Below the pieces are notes generated by a model that ran no database searches, was not told the origin of the DNA, and saw only the letters and a list, made by a program, of their open reading frames with translations. Position numbers and translations under genes: made by a program. This document shows, piece by piece, positions 44,011 through 54,345 of a stretch of 64,000 bases of DNA (its first letter is position 1; the number at the start of each line of letters is the position of its first letter). Origin of the DNA: Tupaia tana (lineage: Eukaryota; Chordata; Mammalia; Scandentia; Tupaiidae); the NCBI GenBank assembly GCA_026018925.1, contig JAKSZU010000004.1, forward strand, positions 14,958,964 to 15,022,963, read 5' to 3'.

Positions 44011-44430
44011 GCCAGCAGGTGGCATGGAGGTTAAGGGATTGGATCCCACATGGCCGACTGTGTGGTTTGAGTCCCAAACCCAGTGACTTGAAAATATTAC
44101 CAGGGAGACCAGCAGATGGTGTCATGGTTAAGGCACTGGACACTCCCACATGGCTGACCCCGGTTCGAGTCTAGAACCTGGCGGCTTGCTTTCTCACTTT
44201 CCATTTCTATTTCTCTGTGTATTTTTCTCTGGTCAAATTAAAAAATAAATAAATAAATAAATAAATAAAATGAAATAATTCTTAAAAAAAAACTCACCAG
44301 GCACGTGTGCATGCATGCTCCAAATCCCAAGGAGACTGGAGGAGAAGGGATTACTATGTGGCCATCCCCACATGGGGTGATTTCTCACTTTGTCTCTTTC
44401 TGGTGAGCGCACGTGCCCTGTAGCGCAACA
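44011..44430 (+). mobile_element. SINE, long subfamily, split by a short SINE
   Basis: GGCCAGCAGGTGGCATGGAGG to TGAAAATATTACCAGGGA, then after the insert CTCACCAGGCACGTGTGC to GTGAGCGCACGTGCCCTGTAGC. Both halves are in order. Confidence 0.9.
44107..44290 (+). mobile_element. SINE, short subfamily, nested
   Basis: GACCAGCAGATGGTGTCATGG to TCTGGTCAAATTAAAAAATAAATAAATA, inserted in the middle of the older long copy. ACCAGG is repeated at both borders. Confidence 0.9.
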
Positions 44431-45788
44431 CTGGGTTGGTGGGAGACTGTAGGCCTCGAGGGGGAGGTGTCAGGGAGGCCTCGGACAGTTGCCTGGTGGA
44501 GACAGGTTTCAAGGCCTGGAAATAGCAACTCTCAGGAAGCCATAGCCAAGGCAGGAGAAGGAATGAACTCTTCTTCGTGTTGGGAGGAGGCTTCTGAGAG
44601 AGAGGGGAGAAGCCGGGAACATGCGAGGCCACCACAGTTTGGAGAAGAGAGTCGTGAAGAGGAGTGGCCAGTGGGGTGGGCTGCTACCGAGAGGCCAGGC
44701 TAGGCGATGGCCGAGAGGCATCCTTTGCCTTTAGCTCTGTGGGGTCGTTGAGCGTGATCACTGACCTTGGTGGGTGGCCACTGGGAGGCAGCTGGGGTGG
44801 CAGCTGGGCTGCAGGGAGCCGAGGAGTGCGTGGGAGGCTGTCAGTGGCCAGGAGTGCCTGGAAGCAGGTCCTGAACCTAGGGTGACAAATGGATGAAGAG
44901 AAGCTCCTTGGTGGGGGAACCCCAGGAGGAGAGTCCAGCGTGTACCAGAGCCCAGAAGTGCTGTGGGTCAGTCAGGTGTACGCCCTGGGGGAAGCCCCCG
45001 TTCAGTTTGGGGTGTGCGGCAGGGAGACCTCAGCAATCAGGTTGAGTGGGTGATCTCAGCAGCCAGGCCCGCCAGGGAAGCCCGAGGAGGGTGGCGATAA
45101 CCAGGAGGGGGAGGCCGTGCTGCCGACAGGCCCCAAACAGCTCAGATTCAAAAACAAAACAGGCTTTTAAAATGCCAAGTTTGATGAAATCTGAGTGCTA
45201 GAAGAGGTGGGAGTTTTCTCATGGAAAAACAGCTGAAAATCGAGAGTGAAAGCTGCGAAGAGAGATGGGCCCAGGGCTCCCCCAGGCCCCCCCACCACTG
45301 GCTGGAAGCTCAGGGGTGGGGCTGGGCTCTTAGGAGACTGGGAGCTTGCAGGTCTGCGAAAGCCGCCTCACTGAGGATGAGGCAGCCTGGGGGCGAGGGG
45401 GGACCAGACGTGGTCTTGGCTTCCTGGGAATACCCTGCCACCCATGAGGTTCCTTCGTGTGTCTCTGTCCCTGCGTATGCCTCCAGCACGTCTGCCCCTG
45501 CACGTGCTCTGCATACGTGTGTCTGAGCGCGTCTCCACATGTGTGTCTCCGTTTCCGTGGGCCCCGCCTCTGGATCTGATTGCAAGAGTGTTTCCACAAG
45601 TGCCCCTCAGTGCAGGTGCCCCTCCACGCGCACATGTAGTTCTCTATTTTTGCACCTGTCTGTCTCTGTGCTTATCTTCACGGGCCCCCGGCTGTGCATG
45701 TTTCTAAGATGTCCGTGTGTTCCTGGACTGGGTGCGGCCAGGCCCAGTACGCACACCTAGGAGGGAGGGTCAGGCTCACAGACGGCGC

Positions 45789-45805
45789 CCCCCCCCCCCC
45801 CCCCA
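45789..45805 (+). repeat. Poly-C run
   Basis: A C homopolymer of about 17 bases in a CpG-containing stretch. Confidence 0.95.
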
Positions 45806-46204
45806 GGAGCCTGTGCACGGAGACACTACGAAGCTGGGTAAACAGCGTGAGGAGGTCGGGCTGACAGACGGGCCCCAGGACCCCGTAAGGCGTCTCCATC
45901 TGTCGGCTTCCTTGGTGCAGCCCCCTCCCTCTGGGCCAGACTCCGCCTCAGGCATCCCAGCCTAGGTTGGACAAAGAGCCTGTGTGTGCTTTGTAGGGGC
46001 CTCAATGGCCTTCCTCCCCCGCCATACAGCCTGCCTAAGCCAGTCTCTCCCATCCTAGCCTGTCTGTCAAGACCCCAACACCCGTCCCAGCCACTCACCT
46101 TGCCGTCCCTCTGCCCTCCCTTCAGCCTTTCCTCAAGTAGTTTCCCCGCTGTCTCCCAAGTTCAAGTGTTTCCTATTAAGTCTCCCTCCTCCAGGAAGCA
46201 GCCA

Positions 46205-46320
46205 AGATAGCAAGTGAGCTGTGGAGTTAAACTGATCAGCTCCTCCACTGCGGTGGGACCTTAGCCAAGCTCCCGCCTCCCATCTGAGCTTTAGACTCCT
46301 GCATGCCCTTACACATACTA
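46205..46320 (+). repeat. MIR fragment
   Basis: GTGAGCTGTGGAGTTAAACTG and CGGTGGGACCTTAGCCAAGC, then CATCTGAGCTTTAGACTCC. Confidence 0.6.
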
Positions 46321-46789
46321 CACGCTTGTTCTGGTACCTTTCTCTGACCTGGGGGCAGGGGAACCTCTCCGGAGAAGGGGACTGGATGGGTCGCCCGGCT
46401 GCAGTAACTGAAGACTACCTAGCTGCAGGGGGTGCACACATGGTCAACCCCACAGGTGCACACAGGTCCTCCGGCAGTGTGTGTGTGTGTGCATGCTACC
46501 TGTGCGTGCCGGCAGAATCCACAGGAGGTGTAGAGACTCAGGCTCCTGGGTTCCCCTAAAGCCCCCATGGGCTTCTCTGTCCATCCAGGGGACCGTGTTA
46601 TCAGACGATGCAGGGCCGGCCCCTGGAGACAGACACTGCGGACACTGCGCTGAGGCTGCGGAGGCAGATGGGGCCCTCCCCGCACAGTGCTGGGCACCCA
46701 GGCAGTGAGTGCCGCATCTGTGGAGCCCGCATCTGTGGAGCCCGGGAGCCTACAGAAGAGGGTTCCCTGGAGTTGGCAGGCAGGGCCGG

Positions 46790-46990
46790 GAGGGGGCGCG
46801 GCCACTCCACCCTGGCAGGGGCGGGAAGGGCGGTGCCTGGTCAGACCGCGGATGCGTGCAGCACACAGCACACGGACACGGGCACGCGCAGGCTTTCCGC
46901 GGCGCCTGCTTCTCTGTTGTCGCCGTGGTTACCGGGTGGCCTGGAGGGGGGAGGGGCTCTTCCTCCCCTTCTTCGCGGGCAGCCCCTTCT
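46790..46990. promoter_or_regulatory. CpG-rich patch with RFX X-box-like motif
   Basis: CCGCGGCGCCTGC, several CpGs and GTCGCCGTGGTTACC at 46919-46933. The same motif, with one base changed, lies at 28737. Candidate regulatory element. Confidence 0.35.
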
Positions 46991-47229
46991 CTGGCAGGCG
47001 GCGTTTTGAAGGGACTCTAGTGTGACCTGTGCATCCTGGTGTTAGGTGTAGATGTGTGTTTGTGGGGGACACTGGGGCTCGCTTTGTGTTAAATGAACGC
47101 AGCGGCATGCAGGGGGTCTGCAGTGGAGCCTGGAAACCAGCTTGGGCGTGCACAGGGGCGGGGCTGCTCCCCCAGAGACGCCTCCTGCCTTACTCCGCCC
47201 TACTCTGTGGTGGTGCTTCGCTCCTGCTG

Positions 47230-47345
47230 GTCAAGAACGCTGGGGTTGGGGGTCTTGCCACCTTGTCTCCCAGCCCCACTTCCCATTGACTGTGTGACCT
47301 TGGGCAGGTTTCTAGAGCTCTCTAAACCTGCTTGCTTATGTCATT
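47230..47345 (+). repeat. MIR fragment next to a SINE
   Basis: GACTGTGTGACCTTGGGCAGG and AGAGCTCTCTAAACCTGC fit MIR. Confidence 0.75.
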
Positions 47346-47354
47346 TTGTTTTCT

Positions 47355-47519
47355 TAAAAAATTATTTAGTTGTACTTAATATTACTATATTTAAACTTGA
47401 CCAGAGAGAGAGAAAGAGAGAGGGAAAGTGGGAAAGCAAGCCACCAGATCCAGGACTCAGACTGCAGTGGGCCATGTGAGAGTCCAGCGCCTTTAACCAC
47501 CGTCCCACCTGCTGGCCCT
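47355..47519 (-). mobile_element. SINE, short subfamily
   Basis: AACTTGACCAGAGAGAGAG to CCCACCTGCTGGCCC. CCTGCTTG before and after it is a probable target duplication. Confidence 0.9.
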
Positions 47520-48039
47520 ACCCTGCTTGTTCATAGATGTCAGGTTTGGGGAAAGATTAAGTCATTTCTTAGAGCATGTTAGCGCAGTATGGGAAACGGG
47601 GGTCCGGTTTCCCAGCTGTGCATAGGTTTGGAGTGACATGTGACATCAGCCTGAGAGTGGCCCAGGCCCTTAGCCTGGGTAGTCCAGGCACCTGAGGGTA
47701 CTTGGGGGGGGTGAATGTGGTAGGTGTGCCAGCCTGCTGGCTGGGTCAGTTTCCACAGGATCCCAGCACTGGGACAAGCATCCGGAAAGGGCTGCTCTGG
47801 AGGCTCCTGGTGGGGGAGAAGGAAGAGGCAGCCACCATCACTCTGGGGGAGCCGGACTCCTCCTGTGAGACCCGCTGCCCCTCCCGGAGGTGGCAGAACG
47901 GCAGCCTTCCGAGCGCTGCCTGGTTGGCTCGGGGGACTGGGCTCGCTGTTTTATGGTCCCACTGCTTTATGGATGGCTCTTCACTTGCCGGTTTTAGGCT
48001 CTGGCGGTGGTGCCTGAGGGATGAGCTGAGCCAAGGACA

Positions 48040-48130
48040 GAGCCATTGAGGGCGCGATAATTGAGGGAGGAAAATTAATTGTCCTTAATTTGGCGTAAAT
48101 CCCAAAGACCTTCCTCGTGTTAGGAATTCA
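48040..48130. promoter_or_regulatory. AT-rich patch with homeodomain cores
   Basis: GCGCGATAATTGAGGGAGG, AAATTAATTGTCCTTAATTTGG. Four TAAT/ATTA cores lie in about 40 bp. Candidate enhancer. Confidence 0.3.
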
Positions 48131-48497
48131 GAGTAGATTCCCGGGACGCAGGGCTGCAGACGTTGGTACTTTTCTTCATCAGTTCCTTGCGGGTAGAGAT
48201 GGAAGCCGTTGCCTCCTGGGCCCTGACTGGCAGGCCCTGGCCACGCCTGCTCTCAGTTGCTTAGGCGGCTGAGCAGCAAGGAGTGAGGTCTGAGAACAGC
48301 TGGATTGGTTCCTGGATGTGGGGGTGCAGGGAATGTGGGCTCTGAGACTCAGGCCGTGTCTGCCTTTCTGCTAGAGCCGGTGGCAGCGGGGCCAAGGGAA
48401 GCTGTTGCCCTGCTTGGCGCATCCCAGCCCCTCTTCATTTTCATATTCCCTCCCTTCTCTTCCCACTGTTTAACGTTATCCTTAGAAGTCAGAGTTG

Positions 48498-48766
48498 GGG
48501 GCCAGCAGATGTATGGTAGTTACCTCCCTGGACTCCCACATGGCTGACTGTGGTTCTAGTCCTGGACCAGGTAGCTTGAAAGTTACACCAGGCACATGTG
48601 TGTGTGCCCAAGATTCCAGGAGAATGGAGAAGGGATTGTGGCGTGGGCATCCTGGGAGGGGGGTTTCTCACTTTTTCTCTCTCTCTTTCTCTCTTTCTCT
48701 CTTCCTCTCTCTCCAGCAAGCGCACACGTCCTAAGGCAAAAAAATCTCTTAAAAAAAAAAAAAAAA
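48498..48766 (+). mobile_element. SINE, long subfamily
   Basis: GGGGCCAGCAGATGTATGG head, body with a shortened middle, long CTTT-rich tract, tail AAGCGCACACGTCCTAAGGC and an A-run. Confidence 0.9.
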
Positions 48767-48950
48767 GAACGAAATCAGGGCTAAAAGTCAGGATTCTATG
48801 GGATCACATTTCTAGCCAAGGGCATGCTAGGTTTTACACCCAGTTTGTGGGGCTGGGGGTAGGGAACCACACAGCTAGCCCCCAGGACAGGCTGGGGAGG
48901 TGATGGTTCTGAGAGTCCTCCTGCTTGTCAGCCCAAGACCTCCCCCCACC

Positions 48951-49207
48951 TTTTTTTTGAGAGCGATTTTTGCTATAGGGCGTGTGCACTTGCCAGAGAG
49001 GCAGAGAGAGCCAGAGAGAAAGAAAGCGAGAAATCACCCCCCAGGGGAAATGGACATGCTATAGTCCCTTCTCCTCCCTTCTCCGCTCAGGATTTTGGGC
49101 CCACACACATGTACTCAGTGTGAGTTTTAAGCTGCCAGGTCCTGGAATCGAAACACAGACCACTACGTGGGAGTCCAGTGATGTAACCATTATGCCATCT
49201 GCTGGTC
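48951..49207 (-). mobile_element. SINE, long subfamily
   Basis: TTTTTGCTATAGGGCGTGTGC to CCATCTGCTGGTCCC, antisense, full length. Confidence 0.92.
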
Positions 49208-49379
49208 CCCCCTTCTCCTGATGGACCACAGTCCCTTGGGATTGCCATGGCAGCTGGAGCCTTTGGATCTTCCCCTGGGGCCTGGCAGCAGATGGAGAGG
49301 GTCCTGTTGGAGTGCGTTCTCTTCTGCCTTTTCCCTGGCAGGACCCTGACCTCAGCAAACGTTAACATACTCCTGTCTT

Positions 49380-49567
49380 GGGACCAGCAGGTGGCGTGGT
49401 GGTTAAGGCACTGGACACTCCTACATGGCCGACCAGGGTTCGAGTCCTGAATCTGGTGGCTTGCTTTCTCGCTTCCTCTCTCTCTTACTCTCAACGTCTG
49501 TCTCTTTCTGGTCAAATTAAAAAATAAATGAATTAATAAATAAAATAAAAAAATAGATTAAAAAAAA
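49380..49567 (+). mobile_element. SINE, short subfamily
   Basis: GGACCAGCAGGTGGCGTGGTGG to CTGGTCAAATTAAAAAATAAATG. Target duplication AACATACTCCTGTCT at 49364-49378 and AACATACACCCGTCT at 49568-49582. It is a good reference copy for the short subfamily. Confidence 0.95.
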
Positions 49568-49889
49568 AACATACACCCGTCTCGTGCTGGGCCTGTGGAA
49601 GGCAGTGTAGAACAGTGCCCATCTCCTGGTCACCCCACCATGGACCCCAGCTTCCCCGCCAGGAGGGAGACAGAGCACAGCTGTCCCCGCTGCCCTCCTT
49701 GCGTATACCTGGCATCCATGCTGATGGAGGGGCTTCACTGAGTTCTCTCAAACCTGTGATTGTTCGATCCCAGTAGAGAGGGCCTCTCACAGCCTAGAAC
49801 GGGAAGGGGGGGCCTCAGCCCTAGTATCAGCACCTGTCCCCGCCAGTGGCTCAGCCCTTTCCCTGGTTACAATAATAATCTCAGCACAG

Positions 49890-50025
49890 ATTCCACGTCA
49901 GAAGGGCCCCGGTGCCCAACACGTGATACCGATGAAGTCCTCAGGATGGCTTTACGAGGTGGGCACTTGAACCTTGGGTACAGACAGAACCGAAGACGCA
50001 GAGAGGAAGAGTGACGCACCCAGGC
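49890..50025 (-). repeat. MIR fragment
   Basis: GGCTTTACGAGGTGGGCAC, GACGCAGAGAGGAAGAGTGACGC and CACCCAGGCCCTCCC follow the reversed MIR core. Confidence 0.65.
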
Positions 50026-50262
50026 CCTCCCGCTGGCTAGCGGTGGGTGCGTTCCTTTGCTCCCATGGGCTGGGAGTGGACCGCCTTGCCTCCCCCACCC
50101 CTCTGGGCTGACGCAGGAATCCATGTGCAGTGGGAGTGGGTGGCACTGCTGTGTCTGTTCTTATAACTCCCAGGAAGTGACGACTCTGTGGCCACCACTC
50201 CCTGGCGAACAGAGAAGGCAGCCAAGGAGGAGTTTTGCCTCCACTCACCAGCTTTTGGTGTC

Positions 50263-50507
50263 TTTTTTTGAGTTTTTTTTGCTATAGGACACACACACTC
50301 AACATAGAGACTGAGAGACAGAAAGCAGGAAATCACGCCCCCCAGAGGGGATGGCCACACCACAATCCTTTCTTCTCCATTCTATTCTTGGGATTTGGTA
50401 CATGCACACTCGCCTGGCATGAGTTTCTGGCTGCTGGGTCTAGGACTCGAACTGCAGCTAGCCATGTGAGTCTAGCACCATAAGCATTACACTGTCTGCT
50501 AGCACTA
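50263..50507 (-). mobile_element. SINE, long subfamily
   Basis: TTTTGCTATAGGACACACACAC to CTGTCTGCTAGCAC. CTTTTGGTGTCTT on both sides is the target duplication. Confidence 0.92.
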
Positions 50508-51174
50508 ACTTTTGGTGTCTTCATAGAACCTTTTAATCTCTCCTCAGCCTCTGCAGGCACAAACATGGTCCCTAGACCTGACCAGAGCTCCCAGGTCAGG
50601 ACTGAGTAGGGAGAAGGCTCAGTCTTCCTCCAAGGCTGCAGTAGAGCGTGGGTCAGGGCCAGGATCAAAGGGGATTGTTGGTAGGGCAAGGAGTACCCGG
50701 GACCAGGGCTAGAACTCAGGCTGTGACCAGGGCTGTGCTGTGTACTGAAGTGGGAAGCTGGATGCAGACGAGGGAGGAGCGTTGTGTGTGGACAGGACAC
50801 AGGGTCTGGACAGCACTGGGGCCGCCGAGCCAAAGTGCTGCTATTGATCCCGCCACGCAGTCCAGCATGGGCTGCTCTTTCTGGCACGGCCGGCAAAGTA
50901 TCGATCTTGTTCTCAGAGCCCAGGAGAGAAGTGCTGACGCCTTCGGTCCTGCATTGTTGCTCAGTCCTGGAAACTCCCTGAAAGGGCAGGATGGCCCCGC
51001 TGTAGCCCCCAGTCTGCCAGAGGCCTCGGCACCTCATGTCGGGGTAGGCATGCTTAGAAATCAGGGAAAACTTGTGAGGTCCCAGCCAACTGGGTGGCCA
51101 GAGGAAGCCGCCCACAGAGGGGTCCTAGTGCCAGGCAGGACCAGCCCTAACACACACATCTTCTCTGTGTGCAG

Positions 51175-51363
51175 AGGAACAGTTGCCTCCTGGGTTCCCC
51201 TCCATCGACATGGGACCCCAGCTGAAGGTGGTGGAGAAGGCGCGCACGGCCACCATGTTGTGCGCAGCGGGTGGAAATCCGGACCCTGAGATCTCTTGGT
51301 TCAAGGACTTCCTCCTGGTGGACCCTGCCATGAGCAACGGCCGCATCAAGCAGCTGCGTTCAG
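51175..51363 (+). CDS. PTPRF: PTPRF exon 6: N-terminal part of Ig domain 2
   Basis: Phase 1 in, phase 1 out. It encodes the rest of Glu117 to Ser179 plus one base of residue 180, through [38 protein letters not shown] and NGRIKQLRS. Cys146 is the first cysteine of Ig2 and Trp158 the core tryptophan. After WFKDF the window reads LLVDPAMS, where human LAR as I recall reads LPVDPATS. Acceptor is TTCTCTGTGTGCAG and donor TCAG|GTGAGC. The phase-1 end after QLRS is the site where the meA mini-exon of the family is inserted. Confidence 0.97.
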
Positions 51364-51726
51364 GTGAGCAGAGGGCAGGGGTCGAGGGGCGCCGCACAGA
51401 CCTCAGGAAAGGCATCGTGCCAGGACCCAGCGCAGCCTTTGCTCTTGGGCCTGGGCACCTGGGCTGATGCTCAGGACTGAGCAGAGGGCAGCGGTGGGTG
51501 GCTGGATCTTCCTTGGGCCTATGGTGGTGAGAGCTCTCCGTTGGCCGTGCCTTCACCTTCCCGGATTATCAGACTCAGACTTTGGGCCAGCCCTGCTCTG
51601 CACGTGTGTGGCGTGCCCACGTGGTGCGCTCTGAGAAGCGGCTCTGTGGGTAGTCCTGCTGCACCTTCCCTGTAGCCCAGCCTGAGACTGGGTCTGGACG
51701 ACGCTTCTCTTCGCTTCTTCAGATGG

Positions 51727-51772
51727 CAGGGCTTAGCGGGATAAGAAGACCAGACAGGCCTGATTCAAAAGG
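51727..51772 (+). repeat. 46-bp direct repeat, copy 1
   Basis: CAGGGCTTAGCGGGATAAG and CCAGACAGGCCTGATT recur at 53492-53537 with a few changes. Confidence 0.85.
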
Positions 51773-51924
51773 CCGGACCTCAGTGGCCTAGAGCCAGGGG
51801 CACTTGCTGCCACCCCTTGGCCACCAGAGCCACGTGTCTCCTCCGGATGTCTCAGTCGAGCCAGCTTAGCGCCCTGGGAACAAGGATGCCATCGTGACCA
51901 GGCGGGAAGTGTCGCCCCGTTGAT

Positions 51925-51975
51925 CGATCTGCCTGTGAGGCTCCCGCCAGGATAATTGATTCAGTTTTTGTGGGA
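51925..51975. promoter_or_regulatory. Short conserved-looking patch
   Basis: TTGATCGATCTGCCTGTGAGG and AGGATAATTGATTCAG (GATA and homeodomain cores) lie in non-repeat intron sequence. Confidence 0.2.
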
Positions 51976-52354
51976 ACAGAGCGGGCGGGAAAGGAGACTT
52001 GAGTCAGCCGGGCTGCATTCTGCATCTGCCGCCAGTGTGGGCTGCATGGAGAGACCTTGCTCCCAGCCGTCCTGCTTGCTACAGGATGGCGGCCTCAGGC
52101 AGGATGGCCAGTGCCAGCCAGAGCCCCACCGCCCATCGGCTGAATGTCAGCGCTGAAAGGAGGATGTGACTCTGTCCCTGTCGGGGCCCTGTGGGCTGCA
52201 GAGGCACCCCACCACTCCCCAGGGTGCCAGTGTCTCCCCACCAACTCCCGCTGGGTGCATACCTTTCTGTACCCACGGGGAGGCAGGAGAGAGGAGCGCC
52301 CAGCAGGGCAGGATTCTGGCCCCAGCCACGGCCGCCTGAGACAGCCCACAAAGT

Positions 52355-52440
52355 GTTAGCTCATTTAATTTAATTAAAACTCAACAAGATGGAGGCAGCT
52401 GGAGCGCAGTTAATTAAAACAGTCATAATCAAGGCAGGAA
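52355..52440. promoter_or_regulatory. AT-rich patch with repeated TTAATTAAAAC
   Basis: TTTAATTTAATTAAAACTC and AGTTAATTAAAACAG are two copies of TTAATTAAAAC about 40 bp apart, followed by GTCATAATC. Candidate homeodomain-bound element. Confidence 0.35.
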
Positions 52441-52624
52441 ATGGTCCGGCAGTGTTTGTGGCCGCTGCCCAGCGCTGCACAGCGGCCGGCACGGTTCGGC
52501 TCCCCTGCCTTGTCACGCAGGTCCCCAGGCAGCCTCCCCAAGCATCCAGATAGTCCTCCCCACAGGCCTCAGCTCCTGCCCAGAACAGCAGTGCTGGCCT
52601 GTGGCAGCAGTTCTGGGAAGGCTC

Positions 52625-52690
52625 GCTGCCTCCCTCATTCGTTCATCAAGTATTTATGTAGTGCCCGCGACGTGCCAGGCCCCATGCGAC
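52625..52690 (+). repeat. L2 3' end fragment
   Basis: TTCGTTCATCAAGTATTTATG followed by GCGACGTGCCAGG, typical of L2. Confidence 0.6.
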
Positions 52691-53491
52691 CCCTGCCCTG
52701 CCCTTCGCTCCACCAGCTGCTGCTCAGGCCGTCTCTCGCTGGGACAGCCTTCCCTTCTCCACCTTTCCCTCCCACTGTTCCCTGGCCTTCCAGGGCTCAG
52801 CTTCCCTGGTGCCTCGTCCCTGCAGCAAGGTCTTTCTCTGCTCAGTCCTCAGCCACTCGAGGAGCCGGGGCAGCCTTTCCCTGGTGAGTTTACCCCTCCC
52901 AGAGCTTCAGCTGCCGGCTCCTCGCCTGCACCCTCTGCCTTGGTCTCTTCAGCTCAGGCGTCTTGCCTGAGTTTGGGCAGTCGATCTGCTTTCTGGATGT
53001 CACCCCAACTGGGATGAGGGCGACCTTCCCAACAGCCCCTTAGTGCTGTCATCCTGAGTGGCAGCCCCCCCCAGCCTGAAACCTGGGAGACAATTCAACT
53101 CCTGCCCCAATGGAAGCCAAGCCCTCTTGGTTTGTCACCCACCTGGCTCTAGGGTTGGTCCCCTCCTCTCTGCCTTGGTGTTACCCCAGGCCACCAAAGA
53201 CTGCTGTCCTTACCCAGGGCTCACCCCGAGGGTCCAGTCTCCAGCAGCTGTTGGAGTTTTCTGCTCAGGTCCCTGCTGTGGTCTGGGACCTCAGTGGTGT
53301 CTGCGTCCTGTGTGGCCCAGCATGTGCTCCTGAATGAGGCACGCAGAAGCTTCTTGACCGTCTCCTGCCTGTGCCTCCAGCTTCATCCCATCGGGTCCCA
53401 GCTGCACACTTCCTTGCTCTCTCCCCTTAGCTATGCCATTTAACTTCTTCAATCATCATTTTCCTTGTTTTTAAAAAGGAGTTATAGTAAG

Positions 53492-53537
53492 CAGGGCTTA
53501 GTGGGATAAAGAGACCAGACAGGCCTGATTTAAGAGG
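53492..53537 (+). repeat. 46-bp direct repeat, copy 2
   Basis: Near copy of 51727-51772, about 1.77 kb downstream in the same intron. No known repeat family is recognised. Confidence 0.85.
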
Positions 53538-54179
53538 AATCAGGAGTAAGCGGGGTGGTCAGTGTTTGTGCCTGGCCTGTCCCCTTCTAGTACCGAGCTG
53601 CACTGCCCCATCCTCGCCCATCTCCGGGCGCCTGCTCGTCTTCTATCATAGGTCCTCCACTTAAAGCCTTTCCCCTTCTCGGCCTTGGGTGCTCCGTCAG
53701 AGTGATCTGCACATCACATCCGTCGTTGCCATCTGGCTCCAGCTCTGCTCACCTAGGCCGAACGCGTCCAGCAGGGAGGGCTTGGGTCTGACTTCCCTTG
53801 TCTGGGCCCCCCCAGCTCAGCGCAAGCCCAGCTGTAAGACAGGTCTGAGCCCTTGTTGAATGAATGAATTCATGAACTTGATCTTTGGGACCTGTCCCTG
53901 TTGGCTAATGGCTATTCCTCTCGCTTCCCAGATCCAGGGAAGACCTCTTTGACCTTTCCTGCCACCTGGAAGCCCTGACCTAGGGCCGGGGGTACCTGAG
54001 GGGCCTTAATCATCCCGATAAACTACAGGACTCTCTCCCCTATCCCTGGCCCATGACCCTTGACCCACTAACTGCCACCCTTACCCTGTTACGATTTAAA
54101 AAGATGCCAAGGTTATCCCATGCACACTGTGTGGGGACATCCCTTTGTGGAGCGGCCTCAGGCTCCCGAGCACCCGGCT

Positions 54180-54345
54180 GTTTACAGGGACCTTTACGGT
54201 TCACGCATCACTGGCAGCGTACAAAGTGCTTTCCCGCCTTTTGTTGCAGCTGATTCTCCTGCAACCCTGTGAAGTAGGGCAGGCTGTGAGCATCATGCCC
54301 ACTCTAAGCTGAGCTAAAGGAGTCACCTGGGGTCACACATGGAGA
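54180..54345 (-). repeat. MIR fragment
   Basis: CTGATTCTCCTGCAACCCTGTG, GTAGGGCAGGCTGTGAGC and GTCACCTGGGGTCACACATGG. Confidence 0.65.

Larger units (their letters stand above)
43735..45060 (+). repeat. L2 remains, split by nested SINEs
   Basis: GATTTTAATCAGGGTAATGACACGG, GAGAGGTTGTTGCAGTCCAG and GAGAGGTGGCATTGGTCTGAACC are strong L2 phrases; weaker L2-like text continues after 44440. Confidence 0.65.
36572..51174 (+). other. PTPRF: PTPRF intron 5 (14.6 kb)
   Basis: GT at 36572 and AG at 51173-51174. It is the longest complete intron in the window. It contains an L2 piece, an old L1 split by a Tigger/MER2-group element and two SINEs (37.4-39.06 kb), a MIR split by a SINE, further single and nested SINEs, a GTG-rich minisatellite (41.56-42.06 kb), long L2 remains (43.7-45.1 kb), a CpG-rich patch near 46.9 kb and AT-rich conserved-looking patches. 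42.1-43.5, 47.6-48.0 and 50.5-51.1 kb have nothing I can name. Confidence 0.75.

Noticed and set aside
50333-51115. 260-codon minus-strand ORF in intron 5
   Set aside because: Its end lies in an antisense SINE and its start in ordinary intron sequence, with no known protein similarity.
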